From Candidatus Gastranaerophilales bacterium (lineage in GTDB: Bacteria; Cyanobacteriota; Vampirovibrionia; Gastranaerophilales; Gastranaerophilaceae), in NCBI GenBank assembly GCA_910587175.1, contig CAJULH010000038.1, positions 1 to 20,160 on the forward strand: a stretch of 20,160 nt of DNA. The letters run 5' to 3'. Below the pieces are notes generated by a model. That model did not search any database, had not been told where the DNA came from, and saw nothing but the letters and a program-made list of their open reading frames with translations. Below are positions 7,403 to 14,957 of this stretch, in pieces. Each line of letters opens with the position of its first letter. The first letter of the stretch is position 1. The translations under genes and the position numbers were made by a program.

Positions 7403-7411
7403 ATTTTAGCA
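7403..7411 (-). promoter_or_regulatory. Extended -10 of panD
   Basis: TGCTAAAAT on the - strand, a TGn extended -10 with a 5/6 hexamer, 9 nt upstream of the panD ATG. Transcription would start 2-3 nt before the start codon. Confidence 0.45.
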
Positions 7412-7489
7412 AAAAAGAATATTTTTTTCTGCCTGAAACAAAATTATTAAGAAATGTTAAACATTTTTTTAAAGAATGTTATAAAAATT

Positions 7490-7598
7490 TATAATCGGGA
7501 ATTGTATATATGTAACCTAAAGGTTATTTAAAAAAAGTTTCTCTCTAATTCCTCTCTCTAATATGTGGTAAATTTAACCGGTTTAAAGCCGGTTTTTT
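7490..7598 (+). ncRNA. Candidate terminated small RNA with C/U-rich linker
   Basis: This 257-bp intergenic region (7394-7650) is flanked by - strand genes, yet has a + strand TATAAT (7490-7495) and a + strand intrinsic terminator (AACCGG 7576-7581, CCGGTT 7589-7594, six T). The implied RNA of about 97 nt would begin with a small hairpin (TAACC-TAAA-GGTTA, 7513-7526). An unstructured C/U-rich linker follows, with CTCTCTAAT repeated at 7541-7549 and 7554-7562, and then the terminator. Such CCUCUCUC linkers can pair with Shine-Dalgarno sites. The -35 is poor and no expression evidence exists. Confidence 0.4.
7576..7598 (+). terminator. Intrinsic terminator on the strand opposite to its neighbours
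   Basis: A 6-bp GC-centred stem AACCGG/CCGGTT with 7-nt loop, followed by TTTTTT. The T-run is on + only, so it does not serve the - strand genes on either side. Confidence 0.65.
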
Positions 7599-7650
7599 CT
7601 TTGTCTTTTATTTTAAAACGCATAAATGCAGAAATGCTTATTATCTGGGG

Positions 7651-7899
7651 TTATTCTTCAATTATTTCATAAAGGCTTGAAGCCTCATTTATACTTACAT
7701 TTCCGGTGGGGATTTTTAAAACTTTTGCCTTTAGTACTTTTGTTTTATATTCAATCATTATAATATCATTTTCTTTCAATTGTTTTGCAGGCTTTGCCGG
7801 GTTGTTATTTACAAAAACACGCGCCATATCGCATACTTCGTTTGCAACGCTTCTTCTTTTAATTATTCTTGATACCTTTAAAAATTTATCTAATCTCAT
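7651..7899 (-). CDS. rqcP: S4-domain RNA-binding protein, RqcP-like
   Basis: The 82-residue protein is nearly all one S4 fold. It starts MRLDKFLKVSRIIKRRSVA, almost the same as the N-terminus of Bacillus RqcP (YabO), and has matching length and the C-terminal Y-x-I-I-E-E ending. RqcP stabilises tRNA on obstructed 50S subunits so that RqcH can add the Ala tail for degradation. The positively charged IIKRR stretch (residues 12-16) is the expected RNA contact. It follows the PfkB kinase with 4 nt between stop and ATG and no Shine-Dalgarno, so translation probably depends on coupling. The alternative is an Hsp15-like S4 protein, but the length and sequence favour RqcP. A weak hairpin lies downstream; no clear terminator. 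Confidence 0.85.
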   Translation of the reverse strand: MRLDKFLKVSRIIKRRSVANEVCDMARVFVNNNPAKPAKQLKENDIIMIEYKTKVLKAKVLKIPTGNVSINEASSLYEIIEE

Positions 7900-7903
7900 A
7901 ATG

Positions 7904-8956
7904 TTATTTTGCTTTTATTGTTTCTACTTTAAAACCGGGTGCAGTTTTAAGTTTTTGTTCTATTTCATCAAATGTTAAAAAGCCTTCCTGGGCACCAAAT
8001 ACCTCTACAACGGCTGCAGCATTCACTGATGCGCATTCAAGTGCTTTTTTAATATCCATATTATATTTTTCCATAGCGGCTGTAAATGTGGAGCTGAAGG
8101 CATCTCCGGCACCAAGTGTTGATCTTACTACTGCAGGAAATTCCGGTGCTTTGTATAAATTGTTTCCATCGTATGCATAAACCCCTGCCTTGCCATCGGT
8201 TATTACAACATTTACCTGGTTTTTGCCTCTTAATATTTTTAACATTTGAATAATATCAGGGTGTATAAATTCTTTTGAGAATTTCTCGTTTTTTGTATCG
8301 GGGCGTACGGAAATTTTAGTTAAAAGGCTTGCCTCTTCTTTATTTAAAACTAAAATATCTGCTGTCTCTATTATTTTTGAGAAATATTTTTCTCCTTTTT
8401 TAATAGCGGTTGTACCGGCGTTTATTGATAGTTTAATGTTATTTTCTTTTGCATATACTGCGAGTTTATCAAGCATTTTATTGCTATCACCCGCTAATGG
8501 TGCGATATAGAGCCATTTAGTATTTTTTAATTTATCAAACTCTATGTCTTTTTCTTTTATGTTTGAATTTACACCTCTGTGCGCAAGAACAGTCCTGTCT
8601 CCCTGAAAGCTTACAAGAATAATGGAAAAACCTGTAAGACCTTCTTTTGCTTTTATGATATTTGATGTATCTATGTTTGATTCTTTGAGCTTTTCGCATA
8701 CAACAGGAGAGATTTCATCTGTTCCAAGTTTTACAATTGTTGAAGTTTTAAAGCCAAGATGAGCAAAGTTCATTGCAGTGTTTATGCCACCCCCGCCAAG
8801 ACTTCTTGAGAAATCATCAATTTCAACCTTGCTTCCGTAAGGAAAGCTCATAAAGTCGCTTCTTTTATCTTTGGAACTTACAGAGACTATATTTGCGCTG
8901 TCTGATTCAATGAAAACATCCAAAGTGGCGGAGCCGATTGTTACTACATCAAACAT
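7904..8956 (-). CDS. PfkB-family carbohydrate or nucleoside kinase
   Basis: An ATP-dependent kinase of the ribokinase/PfkB family, 350 residues. The first family signature is at 52-63 (SLGGGGINTAMN), the substrate-binding Gly-rich loop. The second is STLGAGDAFSSTF at 279-291 with catalytic Asp285 and the anion hole GAGD. The NKEEA motif, for Mg-phosphate binding, lies in the middle at VLNKEEASLL. The exact substrate (ribose, fructose, adenosine or another) cannot be told from these motifs; the GSATLDVF start resembles ribokinase and adenosine-kinase-like members. An AAGGAT site precedes the ATG. It forms an operon with the downstream S4 protein and is divergent from recF. Confidence 0.92.
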   Translation of the reverse strand: MFDVVTIGSATLDVFIESDSANIVSVSSKDKRSDFMSFPYGSKVEIDDFSRSLGGGGINTAMNFAHLGFKTSTIVKLGTDEISPVVCEKLKESNIDTSNIIKAKEGLTGFSIILVSFQGDRTVLAHRGVNSNIKEKDIEFDKLKNTKWLYIAPLAGDSNKMLDKLAVYAKENNIKLSINAGTTAIKKGEKYFSKIIETADILVLNKEEASLLTKISVRPDTKNEKFSKEFIHPDIIQMLKILRGKNQVNVVITDGKAGVYAYDGNNLYKAPEFPAVVRSTLGAGDAFSSTFTAAMEKYNMDIKKALECASVNAAAVVEVFGAQEGFLTFDEIEQKLKTAPGFKVETIKAK

Positions 8957-8985
8957 AAAATATCCTTATTTATTTTTCTCTTTAT

Positions 8986-8993
8986 ATTATAAT
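8986..8993. promoter_or_regulatory. Palindromic -10 element shared by pfkB-like gene and recF
   Basis: ATTATAAT is its own reverse complement, so it offers TATAAT on + (8988-8993) and on - (8986-8991). Leaders would be about 25-35 nt either way. The -35 hexamers are poor. The same octamer occurs at 606-613 between trxA and nth. Confidence 0.55.
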
Positions 8994-9036
8994 ACAAACA
9001 ATTAGTCTGTAAGATAGCAATATAGAGTTATTTTTT

Positions 9037-10155
9037 GTGTTTTTAAAAAGGTTAAAATTTAATAACTACAGAAACTATGATTGTTTGGATTTTGAATTTT
9101 CAAAAAACAAAACTCTTTTTATCGGCAAAAATGCGCAGGGCAAGACTAATCTTCTTGAGGCTGTTTATTATCTTTCTGCTCTAAATTCAAGCCGCATTAA
9201 AAAGGACAAAGAATTAATAAAATTTGGCAATGAATTTTTAAATATTAATGCAACGGTTTTGAAATCTGATACTGATATCGAACTGGATATTCTGATAAAT
9301 CCGCCGAAAAACAAAGTTTTAAAAGTGAATGGGATAAAGAAAAATAAATCCGCAGATTTTGTCCGTGTGCTTTCAACGGTAAGTTTTTCAAACTCCGACC
9401 TTCTTTTGCTGCGGGGAGAACCTTCAGACAGGAGAAAATGGCTTGATAATGCAATATGCCAGGTGTATCCCGCATATTTGGACAAGATAAATAAATACAA
9501 TAAAATCCGTCTTCAAAAGGCAAATTTTTTGTCAGAATTTCAGGGTGTTTATAATTTAAATGAAACAATGCTGGATGTTTTTAATACCCAACTTGCAAAT
9601 TCAAGTGCAAATATTATGTATTTAAGGATGAAGTTTCTTTGTGAACTTAAAAAAATTGCATATGAAAAGCATATGTCAATTTCAAAGGACGAAGAGTTAA
9701 ATATTGAATATGAAAATACCTTAAATGCAGAGTATGCAAGTGTTTCAGAATTAAGCACCCTTGCGTATGATAAATTAAATGAAATGAAAACGGAAGAAAT
9801 CAGGAAAGGGCAATGTTTAATAGGACCTCACAGAGACGATATTCTGTTTTGTATAAATAATCTTGATGCAAGGAGATATGCTTCCCAGGGGCAACAAAGA
9901 ACTGTTGTTCTTGCATTAAAATTATCCGAACTTGATATTATTCAGGAAAAAATAAATGAAATGCCTGTTTTGCTTCTGGATGATGTTTTGGCCGAACTTG
10001 ATAATTTGCGCCAGAATTATCTTCTTGGCGCCATAAAAGATGGAGTACAAACTATTATTACAAGTGTTGATACCCTTGCTTTTGATGATGATTTTCTAAA
10101 AGATGTTGAGATAGTTTATGTTGAAGATGGAAAAATAAAACCTAATGGTAAATAA
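9037..10155 (+). CDS. recF: DNA replication and repair protein RecF
   Basis: An SMC-like ATPase that loads RecA at gaps through RecFOR and acts at stalled forks. It has 372 residues, slightly longer than the usual 357-370. It begins with GTG at 9037 (MFLKRLKFNNYRNY), matching the conserved RecF N-terminus. Walker A is GKNAQGKT at 30-37. The arm region contains LLRGEPSDRRKWLDNAI. GPHRDD, the ABC-type signature SQGQQRTVVLALKLSE and Walker B LLLDDVLAELD follow in order. Only a weak GAG lies upstream, so initiation may be inefficient. The gene is not beside dnaA, dnaN or gyrB as in many bacteria. RecR of the same pathway is at 17452-18048. Confidence 0.97.
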   Translation: MFLKRLKFNNYRNYDCLDFEFSKNKTLFIGKNAQGKTNLLEAVYYLSALNSSRIKKDKELIKFGNEFLNINATVLKSDTDIELDILINPPKNKVLKVNGIKKNKSADFVRVLSTVSFSNSDLLLLRGEPSDRRKWLDNAICQVYPAYLDKINKYNKIRLQKANFLSEFQGVYNLNETMLDVFNTQLANSSANIMYLRMKFLCELKKIAYEKHMSISKDEELNIEYENTLNAEYASVSELSTLAYDKLNEMKTEEIRKGQCLIGPHRDDILFCINNLDARRYASQGQQRTVVLALKLSELDIIQEKINEMPVLLLDDVLAELDNLRQNYLLGAIKDGVQTIITSVDTLAFDDDFLKDVEIVYVEDGKIKPNGK

Positions 10156-10189
10156 AAACTCCCTTTGGTTGATTTCAAAGGGAGTTTTT
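10154..10189. terminator. Bidirectional terminator after recF
   Basis: A perfect 14-bp stem (AAAAACTCCCTTTG 10154-10167, CAAAGGGAGTTTTT 10176-10189) with 8-nt loop and U-runs both ways. It starts inside the recF stop codon and also serves the convergent gene ending at 10205. Confidence 0.92.
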
Positions 10190-10204
10190 ATTATTTATTT
10201 TGCT

Positions 10205-12571
10205 CTATTTATTTTTGCCGTACGTATCGTATTTTTTCTGTATTTCTTCAGTAACGCCTTTCTGTATTTCTTCGTTTAATATTTTGCCGCTATTGTCTAT
10301 ATAATCAAAGCCACTTGGGTCTCTTGAATCACTGAAATCAGCTTCCATTTCATCATAGAGTTCATCACCTTTGCGTTTTGCGATAAGTTTTGCGTATTCC
10401 ATTTCTTCTGTTACACGCTTTCTGAAATCAGTTTCAGTTTCAGTTGGAGCTTCTGTTTCTGTGCCGCCGTTGCCGCCTGTGAGTTTATTTTTCAATTCGG
10501 CAGCCTTTGCTGCAATATTTTGTAATTTTCCAATGTCACCGGAATATTTACCGCTTGCATCACTAAATGCTTTATCTACTTGCGCCTGGGTTAATTGTGA
10601 GAATAGATTTTCACCTGTGAGCTTGTCGTTATTTAGCGTTGCTGCAAGATATTCTTCATCTTCCATGGCTTGTTCTGCAGTTAATGTTGTGCCGCCCATC
10701 TTAACGTTAAATGTATTTTGGATTTCGCCGCCGTTTATATCGTACTTACCGTTCTTTTGCGCGGAGCTTAGGTTAATTTCCGTGATACCTGCATCTTTTG
10801 CGCTCATAAAGCTTTGTTTAACGCCAACGCCGCCGTTTCCTTTGCTGTCTGCTTTATCGTTTTCTTCGACAACCATTACCATAATACTATCCAGGGCATC
10901 ACCGGTTATAACCTTTTCGCCATTTGCATTTGTTGTAATGTAGTCTTTATATTTAGTGTCAAAGTCTTTCATGCCGTTTTCGGAACCAAGAAGATCTGTA
11001 ACACCGTCATATTTTCCGTTGCCGTTATCTGCCATAAAGTATATGCTGCTTGTAAGTTTTCCGTTAGCATCTTTTGTTTTAATAGATATCGGGTCTGTTC
11101 TTTTCACATCAGCAGGTTTATTTTCAACAGGGGTTGATCGTATAACTTTAGAATCCTGCCATACCTGACCGTTTTTAGTTAAACCCTCGATTGTGTTTGC
11201 AAGTGTGTCATAGCTCTTGTCTGAAGTGAATCTTACAACACCTTCTTTTGTGCCAACCTGTTCACCAAGAGAATATCCGATATCAAGTCCGGGGAATAAT
11301 TGGTCAAGCGCAAACATTGCTTCTTTAAATGTAAATCCTTTGCTTGCAAGTGTTTTAACTGCTTCTGTAGCATTTTTTGCCATAGTTGCATCAGCTGCAG
11401 GAGGTTTAACTTCAGGAATTCCTGATGTGTTGTTTGCTACAGATTTTAAGGCACCATATATTCTCTTTGATTCTGTATCATGTCCATATGGTATGCTGTA
11501 TTCACCATTGGAGCCACCAACATGTATGCCGCCAAAGTTGCTTGCAATTGCATCCATTATTTCAATATTGCTCATGCCTGCTTCAGCCATTTTGTAAACA
11601 AGGCTGTCTTTTTGTACGGTTGTTGCTGTTGCTGCATTTGCACCTTCGCCAAACAATACTTTTGCAAGGTTTTTGGATAATTCATTTCCGGGATTGTCTG
11701 CTTTATAGGTATCTCCGGTACCGGCACTTGCTTTGCCCATTTCCTTTAATTGTGCCATATAGCCATCAATCGCCGCCTGATTTTTTGTTCCTGTTCCGTT
11801 GCTGTTTACGGTTTCTGTTGCATTGCCTCTGCCTGCAAGGTTTGTTCCGTATTTATCAGCTAAATCTGCAACTACTGCTTCTTTTTCATATGTGTAAACA
11901 GGAGCTTTTGAATCTTTGTTTGAGTTTGCATATAATGAATCCACTTCTGCTGACATATTATTTTTTGTTTGGGTTAATAAAGTAACAACAGCCTGGGCAT
12001 TCTTTAATCCGTTTGCAGCTGCATTGCTTTCTGTGATAACACCGTCTAATTGGGTGCAATAGCTTTGAAGTTCACTGCTTAGACCATTTTGTTTAGAATA
12101 TATGGCAGTTATTTGTTCAAAGTTTGGTGCTAAATTGTCTAGTTGTGTTTGAAATTCAGTTTCAAAAGAAGTAGTTTTACTGCCGGACGCATTTTTTACT
12201 TTCGTTTGTCTGATTGCGTTTGTGATTGCCATATCAATAGCTTCTTTTAAATCTGCTTCATATTTTCTTGTTTCTTCGTTTAAATCAAAGATGGCATCTG
12301 ACAATTCGCCTGATTTTGTGTCTATCTTTTTCTCAATATCATCAACCTTTTGTTGGAGAGTATCAATTTTAGCCTGCCAAGCTTCAATTTGTTCGTCAAT
12401 CTTTTTAATTTGCGCATTAATGTCATCAATTGAATCCTGTCCGCCGTTAAAGTAGCTTTTTGTAAATAATGCGTCTGCTTCTTTTTTTAAATCAGCTTTT
12501 GTTAAATCCATCTTTCCAATTTTTGCGGTTAATTCTGTGGTTTGTCCTGTTTTTGAAATGTTGTTAGACAT
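10205..12571 (-). CDS. Large unrecognised protein with N-terminal coiled coil and an RTX-like Asn/Gly domain
   Basis: I do not recognise this 788-residue protein as a family. It has no signal peptide and no membrane segment. Residues about 46-118 form a heptad-rich coiled coil (IDDINAQIKKIDEQIEAW onward). Residues about 120-505 are rich in Ala, Asn, Thr and Gly. Residues about 508-603 show YFMADNGNGKYDGVTDLLGS, a Val/Met strand (LDSIMVMVVEE) and AKDAGITEINLSS. This order resembles calcium-associated repeats near the C-terminus of RTX/haemolysin-type proteins (NGDG ... ELFG ... LRVW ... AGI..I.L); the likeness is my inference. A Thr/Glu linker at 703-715 leads to a charged helical tail. There is one Cys (172). 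AAAGGAT precedes the ATG. It stands alone between recF and the glycosyltransferases. Signal-less secretion or a surface role is possible but unproven. Confidence 0.7.
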   Translation of the reverse strand: MSNNISKTGQTTELTAKIGKMDLTKADLKKEADALFTKSYFNGGQDSIDDINAQIKKIDEQIEAWQAKIDTLQQKVDDIEKKIDTKSGELSDAIFDLNEETRKYEADLKEAIDMAITNAIRQTKVKNASGSKTTSFETEFQTQLDNLAPNFEQITAIYSKQNGLSSELQSYCTQLDGVITESNAAANGLKNAQAVVTLLTQTKNNMSAEVDSLYANSNKDSKAPVYTYEKEAVVADLADKYGTNLAGRGNATETVNSNGTGTKNQAAIDGYMAQLKEMGKASAGTGDTYKADNPGNELSKNLAKVLFGEGANAATATTVQKDSLVYKMAEAGMSNIEIMDAIASNFGGIHVGGSNGEYSIPYGHDTESKRIYGALKSVANNTSGIPEVKPPAADATMAKNATEAVKTLASKGFTFKEAMFALDQLFPGLDIGYSLGEQVGTKEGVVRFTSDKSYDTLANTIEGLTKNGQVWQDSKVIRSTPVENKPADVKRTDPISIKTKDANGKLTSSIYFMADNGNGKYDGVTDLLGSENGMKDFDTKYKDYITTNANGEKVITGDALDSIMVMVVEENDKADSKGNGGVGVKQSFMSAKDAGITEINLSSAQKNGKYDINGGEIQNTFNVKMGGTTLTAEQAMEDEEYLAATLNNDKLTGENLFSQLTQAQVDKAFSDASGKYSGDIGKLQNIAAKAAELKNKLTGGNGGTETEAPTETETDFRKRVTEEMEYAKLIAKRKGDELYDEMEADFSDSRDPSGFDYIDNSGKILNEEIQKGVTEEIQKKYDTYGKNK

Positions 12572-12715
12572 CTTAAATCCTTTCGCACTTATGTAATTTT
12601 ACTAATTCTTTTTTGACCTTTTATTGCGTAGTTTTGGGATAAATAATGTACAGCATAAAATATACTGTTTTTGTAAAAATCCTTGTACAATATTTCAAAT
12701 CGACATTAAATGATA

Positions 12716-12731
12716 AAAACTTAAGAGTTTT
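12716..12731 (-). terminator. Weak candidate terminator of the glycosyltransferase pair
   Basis: On the - strand AAAACT-CTTA-AGTTTT followed by a T, downstream of the stop at 12753. It is AT-rich and short, so confidence is low. Confidence 0.25.
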
Positions 12732-12752
12732 GAGTATAAATTGTTACACTTT

Positions 12753-14957
12753 TTAATATTTATTATTTTTCCAGATGCGGAGGGATGATACCGTAGTTTC
12801 GCCGGTTTTGGGGTCTTTCCAGCGTGTTTCAACTTGTTTTATCATATTGAACCCATTAAATTCAAGAAAGTTTTTTGGAACTATGCATTGTATTTCATAA
12901 AGTGTTTTTAGTTCATTTGCATTTAATATAAGTTTATTCCTGTTGTCATTTGCGATATAAAGGCAATGTCTTGTGTTTCTATATTTGTCAAAAGATTCTT
13001 TATCTTTTTTGTTGAATTCCGTAATGGTTTGGTATTGTTCCGGCGTTATAATGTAATCGTATTTTTTAAGGTTGTATTTGTCTATTCTTGTAAAAAGCAA
13101 TTCATCAGCTATTATATTCTTCTTTTTTGCGTTAATTTTTGTAAGCTGCATCATAATATATTCATCCGGAAAAATTCCTACGATTTTGTCTTTTTCAATA
13201 TATTTGAACATGTTTTCATCAATATTGCAGCTTTTTCTTTTTCTCATATAAAAATCGTCTTTCATACAACGGATATCTTGTATGAATTCTTCTTTATCCT
13301 GTGTATTTATATATGTGTTTAAAAGTTTCCAATAAGGTCTTGCCGCCATATGCCCCGATGCAATAAAAAGATAAAAACAAGCAAATAAAACAACTAAACC
13401 TTTGTAAAAATTATTCTTCCTGAAATAACTAAGTATTAATACAGGAGAACATATTACAACAAAAGCACAGATAAACCTTATACTGTATACCATATATCCA
13501 AGTGCAAAACTTAAAACAATAAGGCAAAGATAAAACAATAAACCAAGAGAATATATTATTAAATATCTTTCTTTAATATTTCTTTTAAAACAGCAATCAA
13601 AACAACTAATATTAAATTTATCTGAAATTTTTCCAATACTGCTTTTAATCAACCTGAATATTCCAAATAAAGCAGATGGTATAAATACTAAAAATCCTGT
13701 TATTCCAAATCCTATGGTTTGTTCTGAAAGAGAAGAATTTAACCCCTCCATTCTCATTATTACCCCTGTATCATTTGCAATATGTAAGAATGAAAATATA
13801 CTTCCCTGTATCTTAAACATTATTCCGCTAAGATATATTCCCCACATAAATCCTGCAAAATCAAACATCTGAATGTTATATCTGATAAAGTTTGCAATAA
13901 AACCTTTAATTCCTCCAAAGAATCCATGTCTGTTAATCGATATATCAGAACCTAAGGGATTTGAATAATCAATAAAATTCAATACATAGTTATACCCTGA
14001 AAAGATAACAAAATTTATTCCTAAAAATCCAATGAAGAATAAAAACCTCTTTATCCCCTCTTTTTTATCTTTAAACTTTAAATATGAATAAACAAAAAAC
14101 AATAACAATAAAGGTAATCCTGCAATAAATGCAGTGCTTTTGACCCCAAGAGCTATACCAAAACAAAGAGAAGAAAAATACCCGTCAATAACCTTTCTTC
14201 TGTTAACCCTGTTAATCCAATCAAAAAAGAATATCATTGAATAAAGCAATAATACCCCGACAAGTAAATCAGTCTGTGTACTTGAAATCTGTGATATCAC
14301 TCCTGCAAAAGAAGAGAATATACATATTGCCCATAATCTCTTCCTAAAACAAAACCTTAATCTTCCTAAAAACACCCATATCCCGTATATTCCAAAGATA
14401 TAGCTCAAAAACTCCAATAACCCAAACCCTATATCCTTCCCTGTCAAAGAAAATATCCAACTATAGATAATCTCTGAATTAACAGGCATAACAAGGTTTC
14501 TTACATCCTTTGTATCAAAATGAAAGATATATCCCTTATCTGCCCATACAAGAGAGCGGTAAGAGTGATATGTTAAAGCATCTGGGTCGTTTATAGGTAG
14601 AAATGCCGATAAAACAAAGCTGATAAATATTAGAAACAAGACCCCACAGCATAGAATAGCGAGCGTTTTGTCCAGTTTGAAACAATGCAGTAACTTTTTT
14701 GTATTTATTAAAATATTTTGAAAATTTATTTTTAACAATACTCTTTTCTTTTTAAGCCATAGAAGCAGCATGAAAAAGAACGTCAAAAAATTTAATGAAA
14801 TTATCCCAACCGGAGAAATCATTTTTAGTAATGATAAAATTTCTATGTTTAAAATGATTAATCCTAATGCTGCAGCGAAAAAATACAAAAATGAACCAAG
14901 TGTTGAGACTAGAAAATATGAGCTAAGAAATATTAAAAACAAAGAGGCAAATATCAT
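12753..14957 (-). CDS. GT-C type membrane glycosyltransferase, second of a tandem pair
   Basis: A polytopic membrane protein of 734 residues, taken from the ATG at 14957, which overlaps the TGA of the upstream paralogue as ATGA. A start at 15017 would add 20 charged residues lacking in the paralogue. About 10-12 hydrophobic helices fill residues 1-520. The first periplasmic loop has NDPDALTYHSYRSL, then HFDTKDVRNLVMPVNSEI; this acidic motif with YH..R....W and TxDxR is typical of GT-C enzymes (PMT/ArnT/RgtA-like) that use polyprenyl-phosphate sugars. The C-terminal 190 residues are soluble and probably periplasmic. Donor and acceptor are unknown; envelope glycan or glycoprotein modification is likely. 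Residues about 138-543 are encoded by DNA identical to the paralogue's, while both ends have diverged. Confidence 0.85.
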   Translation of the reverse strand: MIFASLFLIFLSSYFLVSTLGSFLYFFAAALGLIILNIEILSLLKMISPVGIISLNFLTFFFMLLLWLKKKRVLLKINFQNILINTKKLLHCFKLDKTLAILCCGVLFLIFISFVLSAFLPINDPDALTYHSYRSLVWADKGYIFHFDTKDVRNLVMPVNSEIIYSWIFSLTGKDIGFGLLEFLSYIFGIYGIWVFLGRLRFCFRKRLWAICIFSSFAGVISQISSTQTDLLVGVLLLYSMIFFFDWINRVNRRKVIDGYFSSLCFGIALGVKSTAFIAGLPLLLLFFVYSYLKFKDKKEGIKRFLFFIGFLGINFVIFSGYNYVLNFIDYSNPLGSDISINRHGFFGGIKGFIANFIRYNIQMFDFAGFMWGIYLSGIMFKIQGSIFSFLHIANDTGVIMRMEGLNSSLSEQTIGFGITGFLVFIPSALFGIFRLIKSSIGKISDKFNISCFDCCFKRNIKERYLIIYSLGLLFYLCLIVLSFALGYMVYSIRFICAFVVICSPVLILSYFRKNNFYKGLVVLFACFYLFIASGHMAARPYWKLLNTYINTQDKEEFIQDIRCMKDDFYMRKRKSCNIDENMFKYIEKDKIVGIFPDEYIMMQLTKINAKKKNIIADELLFTRIDKYNLKKYDYIITPEQYQTITEFNKKDKESFDKYRNTRHCLYIANDNRNKLILNANELKTLYEIQCIVPKNFLEFNGFNMIKQVETRWKDPKTGETTVSSLRIWKNNKY
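13327..14546. repeat. 1,220-bp exact direct repeat, copy 1
   Basis: Base-for-base identical to 15492-16711 (constant offset 2,165), compared line by line. After one mismatch (14547/16712) identity continues to 14563/16728. Outside these limits the two genes are clearly diverged. It codes the central membrane part of the glycosyltransferase. Confidence 0.97.

Noticed and set aside
10371..10943. Open frame of 190 codons on + looking like a membrane protein
   Set aside because: Antisense shadow of the 788-residue gene; hydrophobicity arises from the complementary strand of charged codons.
11425..11985. Open frame of 186 codons on + inside the large orphan gene, rich in Leu, Cys and His
   Set aside because: Its composition is that expected from antisense of Asn/Thr/Ala-rich codons; no start signal; the - frame is open over 788 codons with a good Shine-Dalgarno.
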